Assembly: GCA_964639225.1 (NCBI GenBank)
Contig: CAZXCK010000044.1
Coordinates: 1 to 28,555, forward strand
Origin: CAZXCK01 sp964639225
GTDB lineage: Bacteria; Chloroflexota; Anaerolineae; Aggregatilineales; Phototrophicaceae
Direction of reading: 5' to 3'
Length of the DNA stretch: 28,555 bases
Translations under genes and position numbers: made by a program
Shown: piece by piece, positions 22,239 through 28,480 of the stretch
Layout of the letters: each line of letters opens with the position of its first letter
Numbering within the stretch: the stretch's first letter is position 1
Notes under the pieces: generated by a model
Databases searched by the model: none
What the model saw: only the letters and a program-made list of their open reading frames with translations
What the model was told of the DNA's origin: nothing

Positions 22239-23932
22239 TTTCACCAGCCGATCAGAAAGTAATCCAGATAGACATCACCAACGCCTGCCCCCACAAATGC
22301 GCGAACTGCACCCGCTTTAACGGCCACCACAAGAAACCTTTTTTCATGGAGGTCGATCAGGTCAAGAAGGCCATCGCCAGCCTGGAAGGGTATCAGGGCA
22401 TGGTGGGCATCATGGGCGGGGAGCCGACGCTCCACCCTGACTTTGCCGGGATCGCCGCGCACGTCCAGAAGGTAGTGCCGGAAAACATCAAGCCCCATAA
22501 ACGCCGCTATCAGCCCCTTGAGGATTTCGGCAAATACCGCAACGCCAACCTTGCCAGCATGAAGCGCAAGCGCGGACTCTGGACAAGCCTGGGTAAAAAA
22601 TATTATGAGCATTACGAACTTATCCAGAACACCTTTTCCTATCAATGCATCAACGACCACGCCCACAACGGGAGGCACATGGCCTTGCTCTTGTCCCGCA
22701 AGGAACTCGGCATCCCCGATGAGGACTGGTTTATGTACCGCAATAACTGCTGGCTGCAACGGGAATGGAGCGGCAGCATCACGCCGAAGGGGGCTTTTTT
22801 CTGCGAGGTAGCGGGTGCGCTCGATATGCTCTTTGACGGCCCCGGAGGCTGGCCGGTCGAGCCGGGTTGGTGGAAGAGAAAACCGAAGGACTTCGGATCG
22901 CAGCTAGAATGGTGCGAGCTTTGCAGCGCATGTCTGCCCGTCCCGTCGCGGGTTGCGGCAAGCGGCATCGACGATGTCAGCCCCGGCATTCTCGAACGGC
23001 TGAAAGCCATCGACAGCCCGAAGGTACGGCAGGGCAAGGTGCATGTCTTTGATTGCGCCGGATATGACGCGCAGAAGTACGCCGTCAATAAAGCCTGCGA
23101 ACCTTACCTTGACGAAGCGACCGGCAACGCCTGCCGGGTATCGACCAATAGCACGATCAGGCCACAGCGCATCGACGCCATTACCGTCTGCGTCGGCTAT
23201 GACGATTACCTTGAGGCCACCATCCGGCACACGCTCTCACAGGTAGACAGCTATACCATCGTCACCACGCCCGAGGACAAGGCAACCAAGACGCTGGCAA
23301 AATCTCTCGGCTGCAAGGTGGTACTTTCCGACCTCATAAAAGAGGGTGGCGCAGCCTTCGCCAAGGGGCGGGGCATGAATGACGGCCTTGGCACCCTGCG
23401 CGAAACTGCCGACTGGATACTGGTGCTTGATGCAGATGTTATTCTGCCCGAGACTTTCCGCGCCTCAATCGACAGCTTTACCCTCAACCCCGGCGCACTC
23501 TACTACACCAAGCGGTGGGGGCCAGCCGACCCGGCACAGCTTCCGAAATTTCTGGACGCCCTCGAAGGCGGCGCAACCTGGCACGACCTCTTCTGGCAGT
23601 TTGGCAACAAACAACGGGCGCGGAAAACGGATCGCCTCGGTAACGACATCGAGCATTTCCCCTATGGTTATTTTCAGCTTTTCAGCCCCCGCGCTTCTGC
23701 CCTGCAAAACCGCAAGAAACTCTACCCGGAAGAGAGCAAGACCGCTGAATATGACGATATGAATTTTGCCTATCAGGTTTACCCTGCCGACCGGCGGGTT
23801 TCCTTGCCTGTCCCGGAGTGCGATGTTATCCACCTGCCCCACGGGGCTTTCAAACACAACTGGAGCGGGAGAAAATCCCCCCGCCTCGAAAGGACAGACA
23901 ACCATGCCAGTACATCATTGCCAGGGAAATAA
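22235..23932 (+). CDS. Radical SAM enzyme fused to family-2-type glycosyltransferase
   Basis: The protein is 565 aa. Residues 1-270 are a radical SAM domain. The cluster motif is C18-x3-C22-x2-C25 (CPHKCANC), and GGEP at 61-64 is the SAM-binding loop. A second cysteine set, C190 plus C227, C230 and C233 (WCELCSACLP), looks like an auxiliary iron-sulfur site. Residues about 305-560 are a GT-A glycosyltransferase: ITVCVGYDDYLEATIRHTL, a DAD metal motif at 399-401 (WILVLDADVILP), YDDMNFAYQ and a late HLPHG. Radical SAM enzymes start chemistry with a 5'-deoxyadenosyl radical; GT-A enzymes move a sugar from a nucleotide sugar. Fused in one phage protein, they suggest making or altering a sugar and then attaching it. 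Substrates are unknown. It is translationally coupled to the upstream Cys-rich gene. Confidence 0.85.
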   Translation: MISPADQKVIQIDITNACPHKCANCTRFNGHHKKPFFMEVDQVKKAIASLEGYQGMVGIMGGEPTLHPDFAGIAAHVQKVVPENIKPHKRRYQPLEDFGKYRNANLASMKRKRGLWTSLGKKYYEHYELIQNTFSYQCINDHAHNGRHMALLLSRKELGIPDEDWFMYRNNCWLQREWSGSITPKGAFFCEVAGALDMLFDGPGGWPVEPGWWKRKPKDFGSQLEWCELCSACLPVPSRVAASGIDDVSPGILERLKAIDSPKVRQGKVHVFDCAGYDAQKYAVNKACEPYLDEATGNACRVSTNSTIRPQRIDAITVCVGYDDYLEATIRHTLSQVDSYTIVTTPEDKATKTLAKSLGCKVVLSDLIKEGGAAFAKGRGMNDGLGTLRETADWILVLDADVILPETFRASIDSFTLNPGALYYTKRWGPADPAQLPKFLDALEGGATWHDLFWQFGNKQRARKTDRLGNDIEHFPYGYFQLFSPRASALQNRKKLYPEESKTAEYDDMNFAYQVYPADRRVSLPVPECDVIHLPHGAFKHNWSGRKSPRLERTDNHASTSLPGK

Positions 23933-24614
23933 TGAAACCCATGTCTGCGGCTGCATCACTTGCCGCTGCAATATCTGCGGGGTAAGCCACGCGACCTACA
24001 AATGCCCCGGCCATCAACCGGGCTACCCGCACAGCAGCCAGTCAGAGAGCTATTACGGCCCGGAGAGCGACGGCATCCGCGATGGCATCCCGCAGAACCA
24101 TATCGCAATCCGGGAATGGCAAGACGCTTTCCAGGCCGATCTTGGTACCCCGCTTGAGCGGCAACGTTACACCCTCGACATCGGCGCGGGTATCTGCCGA
24201 CACGCGCCCTTGCTCATGCGCCACGGTGCAAGCATCACCGCCATTGAGCCTGACCCCTGGGCAGCGCGGTTTCTGCGCCAGGCTTACCAGATTGAAACGC
24301 ATGAATGCAGCCTGGAGCATTTCGACGCTCCCCGGCAATATGAAATAGTCATTGCCGCCCATGCCCTTGAGCACTTCCCCAACGCCCCGGCCGCGCTGGC
24401 GAAAATGGCAACGCTTCTTGCCCCCGGTGGACGGCTGTTTTTGATCGTACCGGATGACCGCGATCTCACCAACCCCGATCACTTCTGGCACTTCACCCGC
24501 CGCGGCCTTGAAAAATGGTGCTTTGACCTTGGCCTGACCGACATCCGCAGCACCCAGAAGAGCCTGGTTGAGAAAGAAGATTTTATTTACCTGACCGCAC
24601 TGAAAGGCACATGA
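23904..24614 (+). CDS. Class I SAM-dependent methyltransferase with Cys-rich head
   Basis: In this 236-aa protein residues about 4-35 are densely Cys/His-rich (HVCGCITCRCNICG ... CPGH), a likely metal-binding head. Residues about 88-220 form a class I methyltransferase: motif I LDIGAG at about 90, an acidic end of strand 2 (AIEPDPWAARFLR), IVIAAHALEHFPN for motif IV, then LAPGGRLFLIVPDD. The 'AHxLEH' pattern is typical of the Methyltransf_11 type that act on small molecules or sugars. The start is the ATG at 23904 with AAAGGA about ten bases upstream; it overlaps the radical SAM-glycosyltransferase end by 29 bases. It could methylate a sugar transferred by its neighbours; substrate unproven. 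Confidence 0.82.
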   Translation: MPVHHCQGNNETHVCGCITCRCNICGVSHATYKCPGHQPGYPHSSQSESYYGPESDGIRDGIPQNHIAIREWQDAFQADLGTPLERQRYTLDIGAGICRHAPLLMRHGASITAIEPDPWAARFLRQAYQIETHECSLEHFDAPRQYEIVIAAHALEHFPNAPAALAKMATLLAPGGRLFLIVPDDRDLTNPDHFWHFTRRGLEKWCFDLGLTDIRSTQKSLVEKEDFIYLTALKGT

Positions 24615-25312
24615 TGAAAAAGGCAATTATTGCCACCCACTACAATCCCCACGGCACACCCCCGGACGAAAGGCTCACAGAATTTTTCGAATGGAACTGG
24701 CTGGCGCGGGAACTCGGCTGGACAGTCTACATCGTGAGCGACCGCCCCAAGACCCTGCCAGACCACGCAAGGCTTGTGCTGTACAAAAAGCCTATGCCGA
24801 TCTTTGCCTATGGCTCCTGCGCTAATGCCGGAGTAAGGCAGGCTCTCACAGACGGCGCGGAAGTGATCATCAAGACCGACATCGACTGCATGCTGTCGGT
24901 CGATCTGCTTTGCGCGGCGGCTGCCCTGGACGCGGGGGAGGCAATCTGCCCTTTTTATATGGATGTCAAGCCGGGGAAGGCCGTAGAGGACGCCCGGCCC
25001 TGCCAGCGCAGCATGGGCACCCTCGCCATGATTGCGCCGCTCTGGCTCTGCTTACGGGGCTATGACGAGCGCATGAGCGGATATGGGCGGGAGGATGGCG
25101 AACTCTGCGACCGGGTACGCGGTGCAGGCGTCAACCTCCTGCGCCCCCGAGGGCAAATATGGCATATGCCCCACGGCGACAAACGGGCGCGGGTTGATAA
25201 TCGCTACAACGCGGAGGCCATCCCGGTACGGCGCACCGAAAATTGCAAGATCACAAAACAGGGAAAGTGGCAGGAACAGCCGGAGAGCGGGGGGTGGGGA
25301 TCAGCGGCATAA
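24611..25312 (+). CDS. Glycosyltransferase, GT-A fold, galactosyltransferase-like end
   Basis: This 233-aa protein opens with a beta strand (KKAIIATHYNP) and a WNWLARELGWTVYIVSD segment. It then has the metal motif DID at about residues 90-92 (VIIKTDIDCM). The C-terminal part has RGYDERMSGYGREDGELCDRV and a following H-MPHGDKRARVDNRYN segment. The 'GYDE...GWG/GYGxEDxEL' pattern marks the galactosyltransferase C-terminal domain group. The ATG at 24611 overlaps the methyltransferase stop; a second ATG at 24614 is equally plausible and better spaced from the AAAGG at 24603-24607. It is the last gene of the cassette, before an AT-rich promoter region. The exact sugar is not deducible. Confidence 0.78.
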   Translation: MMKKAIIATHYNPHGTPPDERLTEFFEWNWLARELGWTVYIVSDRPKTLPDHARLVLYKKPMPIFAYGSCANAGVRQALTDGAEVIIKTDIDCMLSVDLLCAAAALDAGEAICPFYMDVKPGKAVEDARPCQRSMGTLAMIAPLWLCLRGYDERMSGYGREDGELCDRVRGAGVNLLRPRGQIWHMPHGDKRARVDNRYNAEAIPVRRTENCKITKQGKWQEQPESGGWGSAA

Positions 25313-25351
25313 ATTTTTCAGAAAAAAAGCAGAAAAAAATAATTTTACCCC

Positions 25352-25379
25352 TTGCATTAAATAAAACATCATGTATTAT
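25352..25379 (+). promoter_or_regulatory. Candidate sigma-70-type promoter for accessory region
   Basis: TTGCAT (25352-25357) and TATTAT (25374-25379) are 16 bases apart in a distinctly AT-rich stretch just behind the glycosyltransferase. Transcription would start near 25386. The leader carries a small hairpin (GCGGG 25398-25402 with CCCGC 25408-25412) before the gene at 25460. This is the clearest promoter in the window. Confidence 0.6.
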
Positions 25380-25459
25380 ATAGACATGAGATGAAACGCG
25401 GGAGACGCCCGCAACGGGAACCGGCCCTGACACCGGCGACAGAGACAGGAGACAGAGAT

Positions 25460-25693
25460 ATGAGTATCGACGCAAAGGCAGTGGTTGAAGCACTAATCGA
25501 GAGCGGCTATAAATATTTTGGCGAAAAGCCGCGTGCTTGGGTTGGCGACAACATTCAGCGCATATATTTTGGCAGCGATTTTGTTACCATTGAGCAGGAT
25601 GGCGAGATACATAACCGCCGCAACGGCAAAGCCCGCGCTGCCACCATCGGCGATAGTGCTGTTGATGCCGTAAAGGCTGCCGCAAACAAGTAA
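25460..25693 (+). CDS. Small hypothetical protein, 77 aa
   Basis: In this 77-aa protein a helix (DAKAVVEALIESGYKYFG) is followed by strands (IQRIYFGSDFVTIEQDGEIHN) and a closing helix (IGDSAVDAVKAAANK). The ATG at 25460 is selected over an in-frame ATG at 25391 because AGGAGA stands at 25447-25452; the upstream ATG would be inside the leader hairpin and lacks a ribosome site. It is bracketed by a promoter and a perfect terminator, so it is a single-gene transcription unit, often seen for accessory genes expressed on their own. The function is not recognised. Confidence 0.6.
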   Translation: MSIDAKAVVEALIESGYKYFGEKPRAWVGDNIQRIYFGSDFVTIEQDGEIHNRRNGKARAATIGDSAVDAVKAAANK

Positions 25694-25701
25694 TATTCTT
25701 C

Positions 25702-25732
25702 CCCCTCCCCGCTTTGGGGAGGGGTATTTTTA
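25702..25732 (+). terminator. Strong intrinsic terminator
   Basis: CCCCTCCCC (25702-25710) pairs perfectly with GGGGAGGGG (25716-25724) around a five-base loop, followed by TATTTTTA. It ends the 25460 single-gene unit; the next gene starts 30 bases later. Confidence 0.9.
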
Positions 25733-25761
25733 TTGACACCGACACTGACAGGAGACAGGCA

Positions 25762-26370
25762 ATGTATGCACTTGTAATTGGTGACGAGATCGAGTTTGTG
25801 CGTTATGGTGACAGCAAAACGACGATTGCCACTGTGGTCTGGATGGGGCGGGGTGAGATTGACTACACGCCGCGCCCGGTGGCTCTCGTTGTAGACGATG
25901 CCGGGCGCGACGCTGCGGTATACAGTACCGATAATGAGGCAAGCGATGATGGCGAGTGGTGCGACGCAGCCATGTGTGCCAGCCGCGACTGGGTCGATAG
26001 CGCCGGAGATGAGCCTCCCGCCGACATGGCCGAGAGGATTGATGTTGCGCTTAACCTACAGGACATAATCACGGTCACCCGCGACAACGACAAGGATCTG
26101 TGTTTTAAGGGTGAGCTAATCGCCGAGGTATCGAGTTTTCGGCGCGGGAGTAACGATACCAACTGGACAGAGTTAAATCTGTACCGCACCAGTGCCGGAA
26201 AATATATCGCCGAGGAAATTGGCCGGACGCGGCGGATGAACCAGCACGACCGCCACGCAGCCACGGTCTGCGACTCCACGGCCGAGGTGATTGATGCTCT
26301 CGGCACTGGCTGGCTGGCGAAGCAGGTTTATGAGAGCGCAGGAATATCCTGCGTCGAAAGGGTCGAATGA
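25762..26370 (+). CDS. Hypothetical phage protein, 202 aa
   Basis: The N-terminal half is acidic (EASDDGEW, DEPPADMAE). The C-terminal half (LIAEVSSFRRGSNDTNWTELNLYRTSAGKYIAEEIGRT, then a stretch ending LGTGWLAKQVYESAGI) follows a pattern seen in uncharacterised proteins of mobile elements: a strand pair with W...LYRT..GKY then a helix. The ATG at 25762 has GGAGA at 25751-25755; a start at 25714 would run back into the terminator. Its stop overlaps the XRE gene start by four bases (ATGA), so they are co-expressed. I do not recognise a function. Confidence 0.65.
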   Translation: MYALVIGDEIEFVRYGDSKTTIATVVWMGRGEIDYTPRPVALVVDDAGRDAAVYSTDNEASDDGEWCDAAMCASRDWVDSAGDEPPADMAERIDVALNLQDIITVTRDNDKDLCFKGELIAEVSSFRRGSNDTNWTELNLYRTSAGKYIAEEIGRTRRMNQHDRHAATVCDSTAEVIDALGTGWLAKQVYESAGISCVERVE

Positions 26371-26558
26371 AAATATCAAGTGAGTTGCGCGAACGCCGCA
26401 AAGCCTTGGGCTTGACCCAAGGCGAACTGGCAAAGAAACTCGGCACTAACTATGTGACTATAGGCCGATGGGAGCGGGGGGTTTCGCCCCCCGCATACCC
26501 TGAAATGCTACGCCTTGCCCTTGAGGCCATAGAATATCACGCTGCCTCAAGCGCGTAG
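26367..26558 (+). CDS. Small XRE-family helix-turn-helix regulator
   Basis: This 63-aa protein is a single Cro/C1-type helix-turn-helix: SELRERRKALGLTQGELAKKLG, then TNYVTIGRWERG as recognition helix and end, with LRLALEAIEYH as helix five. It has no dimer or sensor domain and is Cro-sized. It is coupled to the preceding gene by ATGA. Its 3' end overlaps the convergent gene on the other strand by 22 bases, which allows transcriptional interference. A strong GC hairpin (26474-26481 with 26487-26494) lies inside the coding sequence. A regulatory DNA-binding role is very likely; the operator is not proven. Confidence 0.88.
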   Translation: MKISSELRERRKALGLTQGELAKKLGTNYVTIGRWERGVSPPAYPEMLRLALEAIEYHAASSA

Positions 26559-26791
26559 ATTTCGCCAACCTTCTCCACAAAGCGAAAGATGTTTTTCCAC
26601 ATTAGTAACGCCGGGCCCACCCCTAAAAATTCGTTATTTATATTCCCACTCTTTTCCCAAGTCCTTATATTTGCTTCACTTACATCAAACTTTTCGGCCA
26701 GTTTAACGCGAGACAGGCCACCGTAAAGCGTAGAAAATATTTCTACCAAACGTAATCCCCTTAGTTTTTCGGGGGTTATGTCCTTATTCAT
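26537..26791 (-). CDS. Small repressor-like DNA-binding protein on the opposite strand
   Basis: This 84-aa protein is the only gene here that I support on the - strand. Residues about 28-45 (SRVKLAEKFDVSEANIRTWEKSG) look like a helix-turn-helix: a helix ending in KLAEKF, a turn with DVSE and a recognition helix with ANIRTWEKSG. The rest is helical (LLMWKNIFRFVEKVGEIYALEAA). It reads toward the XRE gene (convergent, overlapping) and away from the gene at 26884 (divergent). The ATG at 26791 has GAGG seven bases upstream. A repressor of the right-hand genes or of the lytic programme would fit. The divergent region carries an inverted repeat that could be its operator. Confidence 0.65.
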   Translation of the reverse strand: MNKDITPEKLRGLRLVEIFSTLYGGLSRVKLAEKFDVSEANIRTWEKSGNINNEFLGVGPALLMWKNIFRFVEKVGEIYALEAA

Positions 26792-26823
26792 AGCATGCCT
26801 CGTGATTTTTTTAGAAATAGCCC

Positions 26824-26851
26824 TTTACTCGTATTCTTTTTCGAGTATATT
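26824..26851 (+). promoter_or_regulatory. Promoter overlapped by operator-like inverted repeat
   Basis: A -35-like TTTACT (26824-26829) and -10-like TATATT (26846-26851) are spaced by 16 bases. TACTCG (26826-26831) and CGAGTA (26842-26847) form a perfect six-base inverted repeat, ten bases apart, that overlaps both boxes. A dimeric helix-turn-helix repressor bound there would block the promoter. It lies between the - strand regulator and the + strand gene at 26884. Confidence 0.5.
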
Positions 26852-26883
26852 CTCCCCAAGCCAAGTGTATCAGGGAGAGAGTT

Positions 26884-27057
26884 ATGGAGATTAAAAACGA
26901 TGCAAAAAACAAAACGTTCTCCTTCCCAATGTGCGACCGGTGCGGCAATGTTGCATACCCCTCTACATCTCCAGCTCGTAGATCCCTGCATACAGTCTTG
27001 GCGGACTTGCCGTCCGGTCGCGCAACTTTTGCCACACGGGGGGGCGCGGTAATTTAA
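26884..27057 (+). CDS. Candidate small CxxC protein, 57 aa
   Basis: A 57-aa frame starts ATGGAGATT with GGGAGAG just upstream and has one CxxC pair (MCDRCGNVAY), followed by a basic stretch (PARRSLHTVLADLPSGR). It ends ATFATRGGAVI. It is correctly placed behind the promoter with the operator-like repeat. A run of seven G (27038-27044) lies near the end, so one-base slippage would change the C-terminus. No known family. A competing - strand ORF covers the same stretch, but it lacks a ribosome site and conserved-looking motifs. Confidence 0.5.
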   Translation: MEIKNDAKNKTFSFPMCDRCGNVAYPSTSPARRSLHTVLADLPSGRATFATRGGAVI

Positions 27058-27061
27058 CAGG

Positions 27062-27170
27062 CCGTAGCTGGCGAGCGGCGTCTGCTACGGGTGACAAGGT
27101 TTTGAGTTTAGACCCCGTCACCACTCTGCGCGAAGCCGCTCTTCGCAACGGGTGCTCTGGCGGGGTCTTT
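27062..27170 (+). promoter_or_regulatory. Structured leader with alternative hairpins and terminator
   Basis: About 200 bases (27058-27257) lack a gene. Hairpin 1: CCGTAGC (27062-27068) with GCTACGG (27084-27090). Hairpin 2: GGTGAC (27090-27095) with GTCACC (27117-27122), extended by an inner GGTTT/AGACC stem. Hairpin 3: GCGAAG (27130-27135) with CTTCGC (27141-27146). A terminator-type stem pairs GACCCCG (27111-27117) with CGGGGTC (27161-27167) and is followed by TTTGTTT. Hairpin 2 and the terminator stem share bases 27111-27117, so they cannot form together. This looks like an attenuator or riboswitch-like element for the genes from 27258. Nothing clear was seen in 27171-27250. Confidence 0.5.
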
Positions 27171-27257
27171 GTTTAACAGTCTCGGCCTCTTAGAACCGTA
27201 CTGTATCAATCGGCATAAGGCAACAAAAACTTAACCAACCATTACCGGAAACAGGAC

Positions 27258-27485
27258 ATGAGCGAAAAAACAGAAAAACCGCAAGCGGCCCCGGAGATCA
27301 TGAGCGTGCAGGAGTTCCGCATGATTGTCGGGCGCAAAGCCGACAGCCAGACGGATCAGGAGATACGCCGGTTTATCTGCAAGTGTCAGGCATTCGCCAG
27401 CGCGTCATACCGGGAGTACGTTAAACAGCAGCAGGCCGCACGGCCAGCAAACGTTATCGCCAATATCGGGAGGAAGGCAGGATGA
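27258..27485 (+). CDS. Small hypothetical phage protein, 75 aa
   Basis: This 75-aa protein has helical regions (SVQEFRMIVGRKADSQTDQEIRRF, then ASYREYVKQQQAARP) after a Lys/Pro-rich N-terminus (SEKTEKPQAAPE). There is no known catalytic motif; one Cys pair (CKC) is present. It starts at ATG 27258, with CAGGA just before it at 27252-27256 (a close spacing), behind the structured leader. Its stop overlaps the next start by four bases (ATGA), so it is the first gene of a small translationally coupled group. No family recognised. Confidence 0.55.
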   Translation: MSEKTEKPQAAPEIMSVQEFRMIVGRKADSQTDQEIRRFICKCQAFASASYREYVKQQQAARPANVIANIGRKAG

Positions 27486-27751
27486 AGGATACAACGAAAA
27501 ATACAACCGTGGGTGGTTGTTCGCCCGCTCCGGTTTATTCCGGGCAAATGTCCGGGCCGGAGCGGGTATTTTGCCGGGGAAAAGCCGTAGAGGCTTACCG
27601 GCTCATGGCTGAAAGCGGCAGTGTTAAGGCCGACGAGGCATGGGCGAAGATGAGCTTCTGGGCAAAGGTTGAAGGTATTGCATTGGGCATCGCCCTTACC
27701 GCCGCCATTGTGGGCGCGGTCATAGCGATCAAGATTGGGATTGGAGGATGA
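27482..27751 (+). CDS. Small membrane protein with C-terminal anchor, 89 aa
   Basis: In this 89-aa protein a soluble N-terminal part with a helical core (GKAVEAYRLMAESGSVKADEAWAKM, about residues 33-57) ends in one hydrophobic segment at residues about 64-87 (VEGIALGIALTAAIVGAVIAIKIG). That is a tail-anchored layout with the bulk inside the cell. It is coupled to both neighbours by overlapping stop/start codons. The role is unknown; superinfection-exclusion or signalling membrane proteins can look like this, but no motif supports one choice. Confidence 0.6.
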   Translation: MKDTTKNTTVGGCSPAPVYSGQMSGPERVFCRGKAVEAYRLMAESGSVKADEAWAKMSFWAKVEGIALGIALTAAIVGAVIAIKIGIGG

Positions 27752-27753
27752 AG

Positions 27754-27909
27754 ATGAGAACCCCGGAGAAGGATGCAATCCACGCGCTTGAACTTATCCG
27801 CGCATATTGCGCTGGCTATCTGCAAGAGGGCAGCAAAAATACCGCGATCATACGGATTGATGAGCTTGCAAAAAAGGGGATCGCCAAAGCGAAAGGCGGT
27901 GAATCATGA
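27754..27909 (+). CDS. Very small hypothetical protein, 51 aa
   Basis: This 51-aa protein is helical (PEKDAIHALELIRAYCAGYLQ and TAIIRIDELAKKGIAKAKGG). The second ATG of ATGAAGATG (27754) is chosen, since GGAGG ends directly at the first ATG (27748) and gives good spacing only for the second. It ends with an ATGA overlap to the zinc-ribbon gene, continuing the coupled run of small genes. The amphipathic helix pair could be a small protein-binding module. I do not recognise it. Confidence 0.5.
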   Translation: MRTPEKDAIHALELIRAYCAGYLQEGSKNTAIIRIDELAKKGIAKAKGGES

Positions 27910-28076
27910 CCCGCACAGAAACATATCTTACCTGTGACAACTGCGAATTTGAATACAAGCAGCCAGCCCTTGGGTCGGAAGATGTGCGCTACTTCGCGAA
28001 AAAAGACGGCTGGCTCTGTGATGAAAATTGCGACCTTTGCCCGGAGTGCCGGGAGACTTACAGCAATTCTTACTGA
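27906..28076 (+). CDS. Small multi-cysteine zinc-binding protein, 56 aa
   Basis: In this 56-aa protein C10-C13 (CDNC) pairs with a later dense cluster, C38, C42, C45 and C48 (WLCDENCDLCPEC). This is a likely zinc-ribbon with six cysteines. The protein is acidic and starts in the ATGA overlap with the preceding gene. Such proteins are common in phage accessory regions and are usually unassigned. It is short enough to be missed by length cut-offs, but coupling, cysteine spacing and position argue that it is real. Confidence 0.6.
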   Translation: MTRTETYLTCDNCEFEYKQPALGSEDVRYFAKKDGWLCDENCDLCPECRETYSNSY

Positions 28077-28088
28077 TTTTGTCGCTCT

Positions 28089-28137
28089 GGCGGCGGTGGC
28101 CTTGGCGGCCGGGATGTTACCGCCGCCGGAGCTTTTT
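28089..28137 (+). terminator. Terminator-like hairpin
   Basis: GGCGGCGGT (28089-28097) pairs perfectly with ACCGCCGCC (28119-28127), with a 21-base loop. After five other bases comes TTTTT (28133-28137). The gap between stem and T run weakens it as an intrinsic terminator; it may also act as a message-stabilising or translation-coupling structure. Confidence 0.45.
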
Positions 28138-28165
28138 GAGGCGAGTTATTGAGGAAAGGGAAGTT

Positions 28166-28480
28166 ATGAGTGCGAAAAAGAAAATTGTAGTTGATGGCGT
28201 GGAGTATGAGCAGGTCGGCAACATAGGCGAAAGGATGATGATCATCTGTGTTGATAATCGCGGCCTTACGTTTGTTGGAAAGTGCAATCTGGATGGTGAC
28301 GGTGAGTTAATGAAAATCCGCGATGCGCGGTGCATAGTCTATTGGGGCACAAGCAAACATATAGCAGAGATTGCAAGCGGCCCCACTAGCAACACCCGTC
28401 TTGGTGCGGCAGAAAGCGTCATTATCAACCGCCGCAACATTGTTTTTGCCTATGAGGCGGGGGAGGGGTGGAATGAGTAG
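28166..28480 (+). CDS. Hypothetical protein resembling DUF6948
   Basis: This 104-aa protein has short beta strands (RMMIICVDNRGLTFVGKCN), then MKIRDARCIVYWGTSKHIAEIASGP and a late strand with VIINRRNIVFAYE. The 'DARxIxYW...SLSELA' pattern fits the DUF6948 group, small proteins in phage regions without known role. The ATG at 28166 follows GGAAAGGGAAG; an in-frame start 138 bases upstream would cross the hairpin and a zinc-protein stop and is less likely. It overlaps the next gene by eight bases. Confidence 0.6.
   Translation: MSAKKKIVVDGVEYEQVGNIGERMMIICVDNRGLTFVGKCNLDGDGELMKIRDARCIVYWGTSKHIAEIASGPTSNTRLGAAESVIINRRNIVFAYEAGEGWNE

Noticed and set aside
25733..25761. TTGACA at 25733-25738 as the -35 box of a promoter for the 202-aa gene
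   Set aside because: No TATAAT-like box at 16-18 bases. The bases there belong to the ribosome site.
26788..26991. Antisense frame upstream of the small - strand regulator
   Set aside because: It has no ribosome site, runs through the promoter/operator region, and its composition is random-looking. The 26884 + frame with CxxC is preferred, though only moderately.
27111..27167. tRNA-like seven-base acceptor stem GACCCCG/CGGGGTC
   Set aside because: Only 57 bases long, with no T-arm or anticodon arm of normal shape. The T-rich tail argues for a terminator.
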